Shown: in pieces, positions 1-6,155 of the stretch
Layout of the letters: each line of letters begins with the position of its first letter
Position numbering within the stretch: position 1 is the first letter of the stretch
Source of the DNA: an uncultured Bacteroidales bacterium
GTDB taxonomy: Bacteria > Bacteroidota > Bacteroidia > Bacteroidales > Paludibacteraceae
Assembly: GCA_946615455.1 (NCBI GenBank)
Contig: CAMOHN010000044.1
Coordinates: forward strand, 1-8,026
Direction of reading: 5' to 3'
Length of the DNA: 8,026 nucleotides
Program-made: the position numbers and the translations under genes
The notes under the pieces: model-generated
Database searches by the model: none
Told to the model about the DNA's origin: nothing
What the model saw: only the letters and a program-made list of their open reading frames with translations

Positions 1-46
1 TTTCGTGAAATTTTTTCCGAAAAAGGGTTGCATTTTTGATTTTCCT

Positions 47-2341
47 ATGGTATATCCTTCGTCCATTGAATCCAAACTTGATTTTCTGCTTCTGCGTGAT
101 CGGCTTAAACAAGCCTGCTCTTCGTCATTGGGTCGCGAGTTGTCCGATGCCATGCATTTTGAGACCGACTATACCACGATAGCCCGTTTGTTAGGCGAGA
201 CCGCCGAAATGCGCTCGGTGACCGAAGACCTGTCGTACAGTTTTCCTGAAGGCGAGATACATGACCTCAGAGAGGCTATTGCCCGCACGCGCATTGAAGG
301 ACTCTATATGGACGAACAGGAGCTGTTTGCCCTTCTCAAGTCCCTCACTTATGTCAGTGCGTTAGACATGTTCTTTGCCCGTTTGGACAAGGCGCGTTTT
401 CCCTATCTGCATCGTTCGGTCAGTGAAGCACAAGGCATAACCATGACCGTGCGTTTGATTGAGCCTCTGATGGATCGCTACGGGCAATTGCGCGACAATG
501 CATCGCCCGAGTTGGCACGCATACGCCATGAACTCAATCTGGCACAAGGCTCGGTGGCTCGCACCATACAACGCGTCATGAAGCAGGCACAAGCCGAAGG
601 ATGGATCGAAAAAGACGCTTCGCCCACTTTGCGCGAAGGACGCTTTGTGCTGCCCGTCTCACCCGCTTTCCGCCGCAAGATGGGAGGCATTGTCCACGAC
701 GAGAGTGCCACGGGTAAAACCGTCTTTGTCGAACCACAAGAAGTGGTAGAAGCCAACAACCGCATACGCAGTTTGGAATCAGAGGAAAAGCGCGAGCGAA
801 TACGCATTCTCACTCAGACCACCAAGTCTATTCGCCCTTACTCGGACGACATCTTGCAGGCACAAGACCGTTTGGCTTGGGTGGATTTTGTTCGTGCCAA
901 AGCACGCCTTGCCAAACAACTGAATGCCATCGCTCCACGCCTGAACAACAAGCCCATGATTCGTTGGTACGAAGCCCGACATGCCCTACTCTTTCTCCGC
1001 TTTGTGCAAGAGGGACGCACAGTGGTACCTATGTCACTGAGCCTGAACGACCGAGCCGATGCACCGAGGCTGCTGCTCATCAGTGGACCTAATGCCGGCG
1101 GCAAGTCGGTGTGTCTCAAGACCGTGGCACTGACACAATACATGCTCCAATGCGGACTGTTAGTCCCCGTGCGTGAAGACAGCGAGGCCGGTGTGTTTGA
1201 CCACTTGCTCATAGACATAGGTGACGAGCAAAGCCTGCAAGACGACCTGTCCACCTATTCGTCGCACCTGAGAAACATGAAGTTCTTCCTCCGTATTGCC
1301 GGTAAGACCACGCTCTACCTTATCGACGAAATGGGTTCGGGCACCGAACCGACCCTAGGCGGAGCCATCGCCCAAGCCACCTTGAGTGCGCTGCACCATG
1401 ACGGAGCCATCGGGGTCGTCACCACCCACTATGCCAATCTCAAGTTCCTTGCCGAACAGACCGAAGGAATGGTTAATGGTGCCATGCTCTACGACCGAGG
1501 TGCCATGCGTCCGCTCTTCCAACTATCTGTCGGACAGGCCGGTTCCAGTTTTGCCATCGAGATAGCCAAACAGATTGGTCTGCCCGCCCCCATCATCGAA
1601 GAGGTGACGCATCTAGTCGGAGAAGACCGAATCGATTACGACCGGCAGATGCAGGACATAGCCCGCGATCGGCGTTATTGGGAAAACAAACGCCAGCACA
1701 TAAGACAGAAAGAGAAACAATTGGAAGAGCGCATAGCCTCCTATGAGCAAGAAATGGCAACCATCAAACAGAAGAAAAAGGAGATCATTGCCAAAGCCAA
1801 GAACGAAGCCGCCGACCTGCTGGAAGCATCTAATGCCGCCATTGAGCGCACCATACGCGAAATAAAAGAAAGTCGTGCAGACCAAAAAACAACCCGCCAA
1901 GCCCGACAGCGTGTGGAAAAGCTCAAACACCGTGTGGCCGATGCCCCCAAACCATCGCTCATTAACGCTGTTCCCACTGACAGCAAACGCCCGACTGTGT
2001 TCCGTGACTTTGCCGACCTGAAGGGCATGAGTAAGTCGATGCCGTCTCAGTCGGCTTCGGTGCAGAACACCATACGGTCGCACAAACTGAGTTTCAACCG
2101 GCAGTTAGACCTGCGCGGGTTGCGTGTTGATGAAGCACAAGAACAGCTGATTGCCTACATGGACACCGCCATCATGGTAGCAGCCGGAACAGTCAGTATC
2201 CTGCATGGCACCGGCACCGGAGCAGTCAAACAAGTCACATGGGACTATCTCAAACAACTCAAACGACACAACCGAATTGTGGACTACTACGAAGGCGACC
2301 CTGACCATGGCGGGGCCGGTCTGACTCTTGTGGAAATCTAA
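47..2341 (+). CDS. mutS2: MutS2 family ATPase/endonuclease
   Basis: This is a MutS2-type protein of 764 residues. MutS2 proteins bind branched or recombination-intermediate DNA (and stalled ribosomes in some bacteria), hydrolyse ATP, and can cut nucleic acid through a C-terminal Smr domain; they act in the cytoplasm. The sequence shows an N-terminal helical core, a Walker A motif GPNAGGKS at 347-354, a signature region DEQS...LSTYSSH at 393-407, a Walker B motif LYLIDE ending at D427-E428, and a switch histidine H461. A charged coiled coil covers about 535-630. The Smr domain (about 685-764) carries LDLRG at 687-691 and HGTGTG at 720-725. I chose the ATG at 47 because family members begin with a similar Met-x-Tyr-Pro; an in-frame ATG at 5 would add 14 residues unlike the family. 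The linker between coil and Smr looks short (see findings). folK follows 11 bases after the stop, so co-transcription is likely. Identity is secure; the exact biological role in this organism is not shown. Confidence 0.95.
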   Translation: MVYPSSIESKLDFLLLRDRLKQACSSSLGRELSDAMHFETDYTTIARLLGETAEMRSVTEDLSYSFPEGEIHDLREAIARTRIEGLYMDEQELFALLKSLTYVSALDMFFARLDKARFPYLHRSVSEAQGITMTVRLIEPLMDRYGQLRDNASPELARIRHELNLAQGSVARTIQRVMKQAQAEGWIEKDASPTLREGRFVLPVSPAFRRKMGGIVHDESATGKTVFVEPQEVVEANNRIRSLESEEKRERIRILTQTTKSIRPYSDDILQAQDRLAWVDFVRAKARLAKQLNAIAPRLNNKPMIRWYEARHALLFLRFVQEGRTVVPMSLSLNDRADAPRLLLISGPNAGGKSVCLKTVALTQYMLQCGLLVPVREDSEAGVFDHLLIDIGDEQSLQDDLSTYSSHLRNMKFFLRIAGKTTLYLIDEMGSGTEPTLGGAIAQATLSALHHDGAIGVVTTHYANLKFLAEQTEGMVNGAMLYDRGAMRPLFQLSVGQAGSSFAIEIAKQIGLPAPIIEEVTHLVGEDRIDYDRQMQDIARDRRYWENKRQHIRQKEKQLEERIASYEQEMATIKQKKKEIIAKAKNEAADLLEASNAAIERTIREIKESRADQKTTRQARQRVEKLKHRVADAPKPSLINAVPTDSKRPTVFRDFADLKGMSKSMPSQSASVQNTIRSHKLSFNRQLDLRGLRVDEAQEQLIAYMDTAIMVAAGTVSILHGTGTGAVKQVTWDYLKQLKRHNRIVDYYEGDPDHGGAGLTLVEI

Positions 2342-2352
2342 ACCACTCCACT

Positions 2353-2763
2353 ATGCTTGCATATCTGTCATTGGGAAGCAACCTCGGCAACCGTGAAGCG
2401 CATATAGACGCTGCATGCCAACGCATAAACGAACTGTGCGGCACTATCGTGCGCCGCTCCGACAATTTCTACTCCATGCCGTGGGGTTACACATCTGACC
2501 ATGAGTATTTGAACATCTGCCTTGCCGTAGAAACCGACCTTACTCCTATCGTCCTGTTGAATGCCACACAAACCATCGAGCGTGAACTGGGTAGGACATT
2601 GAAGAACTGCTATGCCGACCGAACCATCGACATAGACCTATTACGCTATTATAACAAGCAGGGCAACGAGATACGCCTCCAATCCGAACGACTCACACTC
2701 CCCCACCCGCATATAAACGAGCGGGACTTTGTGCTTGTCCCGCTCGCTCAGATTCAGTCTTGA
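2353..2763 (+). CDS. folK: 2-amino-4-hydroxy-6-hydroxymethyldihydropteridine diphosphokinase (HPPK)
   Basis: FolK transfers pyrophosphate from ATP to 6-hydroxymethyl-7,8-dihydropterin, giving the substrate that dihydropteroate synthase joins to p-aminobenzoate in folate synthesis. At 136 residues it is a compact single-domain enzyme, somewhat shorter than the E. coli one (about 159). It opens with the family motif YLSLGSNLGNR (residues 4-14). The HPPK signature is at about 87-97 (YADRTIDIDLL); D93 and D95 match the two magnesium-binding aspartates of the E. coli enzyme. The signature has Asp-Arg where many bacteria have Pro-Arg, which I recall as common in Bacteroidota. The C-terminal LPHPHINERDFVLVPL (117-131) matches the conserved closing segment. 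The gene lies 11 bases after mutS2 without a recognisable ribosome binding site, and probably shares its transcript. Other folate genes are not in the window. A perfect inverted repeat lies inside its last codons. Confidence 0.95.
   Translation: MLAYLSLGSNLGNREAHIDAACQRINELCGTIVRRSDNFYSMPWGYTSDHEYLNICLAVETDLTPIVLLNATQTIERELGRTLKNCYADRTIDIDLLRYYNKQGNEIRLQSERLTLPHPHINERDFVLVPLAQIQS
2718..2746. repeat. Perfect 10-bp inverted repeat inside the 3' end of folK
   Basis: The left arm CGAGCGGGAC (2718-2727) is the exact reverse complement of the right arm GTCCCGCTCG (2737-2746), with a 9-base loop between them. In RNA this would be a stable GC-rich hairpin 17 bases before the folK stop. It lies inside the coding region and no T-run follows on the plus strand, so it is not a textbook intrinsic terminator. 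It could slow ribosomes or protect the transcript 3' end. Related GCTTTNCCGCTC copies follow at 2781-2792 and 2804-2815, and 2719-2726 could also pair with 2785-2792. The sequence is direct observation; any function is inference. Confidence 0.5.
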
Positions 2764-2806
2764 CCATCCAAACGCGATATGCTTTCCCGCTCAAATGCGC
2801 TGTGCT

Positions 2807-3748
2807 TTACCGCTCGGCACGCATGGGATTGGTCAGAAAGTCCTGATAGGCAAGGCGTATGCCGTCTTCCAATTCGGTCTTATATGTCCAGCCAAGGCGT
2901 GAGGCCTTGCTGACATCCAATAGTTTGCGCGGTGTGCCATTGGGACGAGTGATATCCCATTCAATCTTGCCTTTATAGCCTACCACCTTGGCTACCAACT
3001 CGGTCAGTTGTTTGATGCTCAACTCCTTGCCTGTTCCTGCATTGACAGTCTCGTTGCCAGAATAGTTGTTCATGAGGAACACGCATAGGTTAGCCAGATC
3101 GTCCACATAGAGGAACTCGCGCAGCGGAGAACCATCGCCCCAACATGTGACGGTGTCGGCTCCGCTAACCTTGGCTTCATGAAAACGGCGTATCAGTGCC
3201 GGCAACACATGGCTGTGTTCGGGGTGGTAATTGTCGTTAGGGCCATAGAGATTAGTCGGCATTACGGATATATAGTCCGTGCCATACTGGCGATTGAGGA
3301 ACTCGCAGTATTTGAGTCCGCTGATTTTGGCAAGGGCGTAAGCTTCGTTGGTTTTTTCCAGCTCGCCGGTCAACAGGCATTGCTCGGTCATGGGTTGCGG
3401 TGCCATACGGGGATAGATACACGAACTGCCAAGGAACTCCAGTTTCTTACAACCGTTGCGCCATGCGGCATGGATGACATTCATCTCCAACATCATGTTC
3501 TCATACATGAAATCAGCCAAGGCATTTTGATTGGCGACTATACCGCCCACTTTGGCAGCGGCAAGAAACACATATTCGGGTTTGTGCTCGGCAAAGAAGT
3601 GGTTGACAGCCACTTGGTCGCACAAGTCTAACTCAGCATGTGTTCGTGTCAAAAGACGGGTATATCCCTGACGCTCCAACTCGCGCACGATGGCACTGCC
3701 TACCATGCCACGATGTCCGGCTACATATATAAGACTATCTTTTTTCAT
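2807..3748 (-). CDS. fcl: GDP-L-fucose synthase (GDP-4-keto-6-deoxy-D-mannose 3,5-epimerase/4-reductase)
   Basis: This enzyme completes GDP-L-fucose synthesis. It epimerises C3 and C5 of GDP-4-keto-6-deoxy-D-mannose and then reduces C4 with NADPH, in the cytoplasm. It is a 313-residue extended short-chain dehydrogenase, the usual family length. The nucleotide-binding motif GHRGMVG is at 11-17. By alignment with the E. coli enzyme, offset by one residue, the catalytic set is complete: S108 with Y137 and K141 (the YxxxK pair in NEAYALAK), and the epimerase acid/base residues C110 (GSSC) and H180 (NSH equivalent, HSH here). The conserved stretch PTNLYGPNDNYHP (164-176) is also present. I place the start at 3748 (MKKDSLIYVAGH). 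A longer in-frame start at 3784 adds 12 residues translated from a tandem repeat and is unlikely to be real. It follows gmd by 58 bases on the same strand, so the two pathway enzymes are made together. The symbol wcaG is also used. Confidence 0.95.
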   Translation of the reverse strand: MKKDSLIYVAGHRGMVGSAIVRELERQGYTRLLTRTHAELDLCDQVAVNHFFAEHKPEYVFLAAAKVGGIVANQNALADFMYENMMLEMNVIHAAWRNGCKKLEFLGSSCIYPRMAPQPMTEQCLLTGELEKTNEAYALAKISGLKYCEFLNRQYGTDYISVMPTNLYGPNDNYHPEHSHVLPALIRRFHEAKVSGADTVTCWGDGSPLREFLYVDDLANLCVFLMNNYSGNETVNAGTGKELSIKQLTELVAKVVGYKGKIEWDITRPNGTPRKLLDVSKASRLGWTYKTELEDGIRLAYQDFLTNPMRAER

Positions 3749-3807
3749 AACACTATAAACTATAAACTCTCCAACTTCTTTCAACTCTCAACTCTAAACT
3801 TTCAACT
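3748..3807. repeat. Degenerate tandem heptamer array in the gmd-fcl gap
   Basis: Nearly the whole gap between the gmd stop and the fcl start consists of seven or eight copies of a 7-base unit, consensus WTMAACT on the plus strand (AGTTKAW in the direction of transcription). Copies on the plus strand are TAACACT (3748, imperfect), ATAAACT (3755), ATAAACT (3762), TCCAACT (3770), TTCAACT (3780), CTCAACT (3787), CTAAACT (3794) and TTCAACT (3801). One extra base (3769) and three extra bases (3777-3779) interrupt the phase. The last unit shares one base with the gmd stop codon, and the first reaches the first base of the fcl start codon. The array therefore serves as the fcl 5' leader. I recall similar AGTTTATAGTTGAAAG-like tracts between genes in other Bacteroidales, but cannot confirm it here. 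No function is shown. Confidence 0.8.
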
Positions 3808-4895
3808 CACTTCACGATTCCTTTTTCCAAATATTCTGCCAGATTGACACGCGAATGGGACAAAATAACTTCCTCGCGCACCTTTCGCATGTCAGATTCT
3901 ACCATTCGTTTCACCAATTCGTCAAAACTGGTCTTCGACGGATTCCAACCTAACTCGCGCTTGGCTTTGCTCGGATCGCCCCACAGATTGACCACATCGG
4001 TGGGACGATAGAAATCTTCACTGACCTCCACAAGCACCTTGCCGGTGGCAGTGTCAATACCCTTCTCGTCCTTACCCTCGCCTTCCCATCGAAGGTCAAT
4101 GCCGACATAATGAAAAGCCAGTTGGCAGAACTCGCGCACCGAATGTTGCACACCTGTGGCAATAACAAAGTCTTCAGGTGTCTTGTTTTGCAGAATAAGC
4201 CACATGCACTCTACATAGTCTTTGGCATAGCCCCAATCGCGTAACGAAGATAGGTTACCCAAATAGAGTTTGTCCTGTTTGCCTTGGGCTATGCGGGCGG
4301 CAGCCAGCGTGATCTTGCGCGTCACAAAGGTCTCGCCGCGACGTTCACTCTCATGGTTGAACAGGATACCCGAGCAGCAGAACATATTGTATGCCTCGCG
4401 ATATTCGCGCACAATCCAATAGCCATATAGTTTGGCAACGGCGTAGGGACTATACGGATGGAAAGGTGTGGTTTCCGACTGAGGCACCTCCTCCACCTTA
4501 CCATACAGTTCGCTGGTGGAAGCCTGGTAGATACGGCAACTGTGCGTCAAACCACACTGACGGACGGCCTCCAAAATACGCAACACACCCGTGGCATCCA
4601 CATCGCAAGTATATTCGGGTGAGTCAAAACTGACTTGCACATGACTCTGCGCTGCAAGGTTGTAGATCTCGTCCGGGCGGACAGCACCAATGACCTTGAC
4701 CAATGCCATAGAATCGCTCATATCGCCATAGTGCAGGTGGAAATGCGGCTGCCCTTCCAAATGCGCTATGCGCTCGCGATAATCGACACTGCTACGGCGG
4801 ATGATGCCGTGCACCTCGTAACCTTTGTCCAGCAGAAATTCGCTCAAATATGACCCATCTTGCCCCGTAACACCCGTGATGATTGCTTTTTTCAT
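3807..4895 (-). CDS. gmd: GDP-mannose 4,6-dehydratase
   Basis: Gmd converts GDP-D-mannose to GDP-4-keto-6-deoxy-D-mannose, the first committed step to GDP-L-fucose and related 6-deoxyhexoses, using a tightly bound NADP(H). It is a 362-residue extended short-chain dehydrogenase, about the usual length. The Rossmann motif GVTGQDG is at 8-14, followed by the typical SYLSEFLL. The catalytic residues align with E. coli Gmd at an offset of five: T127 and E129 in STSELYG, and Y151 with K155 in SPYAVAK. Family landmarks NHESERRGETFVTRKI (180-195) and NLSSLRDWGYAKDYV (214-228) are intact, as is the late RPTDV segment (297-301). The start ATG at 4895 is the natural family start (MKKAIITGVTGQDG). No Shine-Dalgarno sequence is evident upstream. 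The gene lies 33 bases after the nucleotidyltransferase stop and precedes fcl, so its product most likely feeds directly into GDP-L-fucose. Confidence 0.97.
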   Translation of the reverse strand: MKKAIITGVTGQDGSYLSEFLLDKGYEVHGIIRRSSVDYRERIAHLEGQPHFHLHYGDMSDSMALVKVIGAVRPDEIYNLAAQSHVQVSFDSPEYTCDVDATGVLRILEAVRQCGLTHSCRIYQASTSELYGKVEEVPQSETTPFHPYSPYAVAKLYGYWIVREYREAYNMFCCSGILFNHESERRGETFVTRKITLAAARIAQGKQDKLYLGNLSSLRDWGYAKDYVECMWLILQNKTPEDFVIATGVQHSVREFCQLAFHYVGIDLRWEGEGKDEKGIDTATGKVLVEVSEDFYRPTDVVNLWGDPSKAKRELGWNPSKTSFDELVKRMVESDMRKVREEVILSHSRVNLAEYLEKGIVK

Positions 4896-4928
4896 ATCGT
4901 TCGGAGTTTTTAATTAGTTTATTGTATG

Positions 4929-6155
4929 TTAATAGAGAACAGTCTCTTCTTTGTGCCACAGCCGTCGCCAGCCTTTCCACAATGCCGTAGCAACGATATG
5001 CCGTGCATATCGACTGCTATAAGGGCGAATCATGCGAGCATGCCCAAAGGCAAGGTATAGTGTTTTGAGTTTGCGCAGCAACATAGGCATACGCAAGTTC
5101 TTTTCGCGCTCGGTATAGCGATTCTCACCTTCACCATAATGTGTTTCGCGCAACATACCTTCTGCCATTATTCGTTCCACAAACTTAGGACCATGTTTTC
5201 TCAGCCATCGCCGTTGGCAGACATTGCCTTCACCGCCCAACCAGTAGCCTTGCCACATCTCGGCAGGTAAATCCAGACAAGTGACTGCCACATAACCTAT
5301 CAACTGCCATGCTTCGTCCAAACATAGTCCGTTGACTGCTCGGAGAAGATAATCGTGGTACCCCTTTTGACGCGAAGGATTGTCGCACACTTGTAAATAC
5401 TCCCTTCGGGCCAACAGACTCACATCCGAAACCTGCTTCATGCCCAAGCCTTCGTCCACAAAGTGAGTCCATGCATGCATGAAGGTGTAAAGCATATTGT
5501 ATGGTCCCCAAGGGATGTCCGCTTCGGTATGCGTTTCGGGCAAGGCAATCCGTTCCACGCGATCCGGTCGTGTACCTTCTGCTTCCAAACGGTCGTAAAT
5601 ACGCAAATCACGAGGATGATCCAGTTTGATGGACACACGGTGCATCTCAATCACGCCTCCTTTGACAATCAGGTTATAGTGCTTGAGGGCCTCCCACTCT
5701 ACTTCATGGTGAACTGATTCGGGAAAGGCGGCTCTGAGCAAACCGGCTCCTTGGTGGTATTGGTCTTTGCCGACAAAGACATCCACATCGCCCCAAGAAC
5801 GCAACTCAGGACGCGGATAGAGGGCAGCCAGACCAAAACCTTTGAGTAGCACGGGCCGGACGTCCCCTTCTTTGAGCGTTTTCAATACCTTATCCAGCAA
5901 AGCCGCCTGCGAAGGCATGCGCATCATCTGCATTGCACACAAACCTATCATACGAGACTGCATATCAGCCGGAATGGACTGTTCGAGACTCAACAACCGG
6001 TCATACACCAATGCCGCTGTACCTTGACGAAGAGCCAATTGTTCCAACTCATACCAATCGTTGTCCGTCCAATCGGCCGTAACAAGAGCAGGCAGTGCCT
6101 GATTCCAAATGGCACTCTTGAGCAACAGCAAATAGGTATGTGTGACCTCGTTCAT
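4929..6155 (-). CDS. Nucleotidyltransferase family protein (NTP_transf_5-like), substrate unknown
   Basis: This 408-residue protein carries the hallmarks of the uncharacterised nucleotidyltransferase family NTP_transf_5. A helical N-terminal region (about 1-95) is followed by LLKGFGLAALYP (103-114). Next comes RSWGDVDVFV (119-128), in which D123 and D125 would be the metal-binding acids of a polymerase-beta-type fold. IEMH (169-172) may supply the third acid, E170. HFVDEGLGMKQVSDV (231-245) matches the family's conserved Asp-containing helix. The C-terminal part (about 290-408) is rich in Trp, Arg and Lys and I recognise no domain there. No signal peptide is visible. The active-site acids are present, so transfer of a nucleotide is plausible, but the acceptor is unknown. 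Members are often found in polysaccharide or peptide-modification loci. The start codon overlaps the epimerase stop (ATGA), implying translational coupling and a shared task. Family assignment is fairly confident; function is open. Confidence 0.8.
   Translation of the reverse strand: MNEVTHTYLLLLKSAIWNQALPALVTADWTDNDWYELEQLALRQGTAALVYDRLLSLEQSIPADMQSRMIGLCAMQMMRMPSQAALLDKVLKTLKEGDVRPVLLKGFGLAALYPRPELRSWGDVDVFVGKDQYHQGAGLLRAAFPESVHHEVEWEALKHYNLIVKGGVIEMHRVSIKLDHPRDLRIYDRLEAEGTRPDRVERIALPETHTEADIPWGPYNMLYTFMHAWTHFVDEGLGMKQVSDVSLLARREYLQVCDNPSRQKGYHDYLLRAVNGLCLDEAWQLIGYVAVTCLDLPAEMWQGYWLGGEGNVCQRRWLRKHGPKFVERIMAEGMLRETHYGEGENRYTEREKNLRMPMLLRKLKTLYLAFGHARMIRPYSSRYARHIVATALWKGWRRLWHKEETVLY
6152..6155 (-). 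promoter_or_regulatory. ATGA stop/start overlap coupling epimerase and nucleotidyltransferase genes
   Basis: Read on the minus strand, ATG (6155-6153) starts the nucleotidyltransferase and TGA (6154-6152) stops the epimerase. Such four-base overlaps usually let a terminating ribosome restart on the next gene, giving linked synthesis. The overlap is direct observation; coupling is inference. Confidence 0.75.

Noticed and set aside
31..38. CATTTTTG resembling the Bacteroidota -7 promoter element TAnnTTTG upstream of mutS2
   Set aside because: There is no TTTG at the proper distance upstream, and the spacing would put transcription start almost on the start codon. It is not strong enough to call.
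838..1254. A 138-residue open frame on the minus strand opposite the MutS2 ATPase domain
   Set aside because: Its Ser/Arg-rich composition is typical of an antisense shadow, and the plus strand carries the conserved Walker A coding region.
1613..2083. A 156-residue open frame on the minus strand opposite mutS2
   Set aside because: It is fully antisense to well-conserved MutS2 coding sequence, contains low-complexity Phe/Leu stretches that mirror the Lys/Glu-rich coiled coil, and matches no family I know.
3179..3631. A 150-residue open frame on the plus strand opposite fcl
   Set aside because: It is antisense to the catalytic core of GDP-L-fucose synthase and has no recognisable domain; it is a shadow of the real frame.
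4931..4950. A small inverted repeat AGAGA-ACAG-TCTCT at the end of the nucleotidyltransferase gene
   Set aside because: It has only 5 base pairs, is AT/AG-rich, overlaps the coding end and is not followed by a clear T-run in the direction of transcription, so it is unlikely to terminate before gmd.
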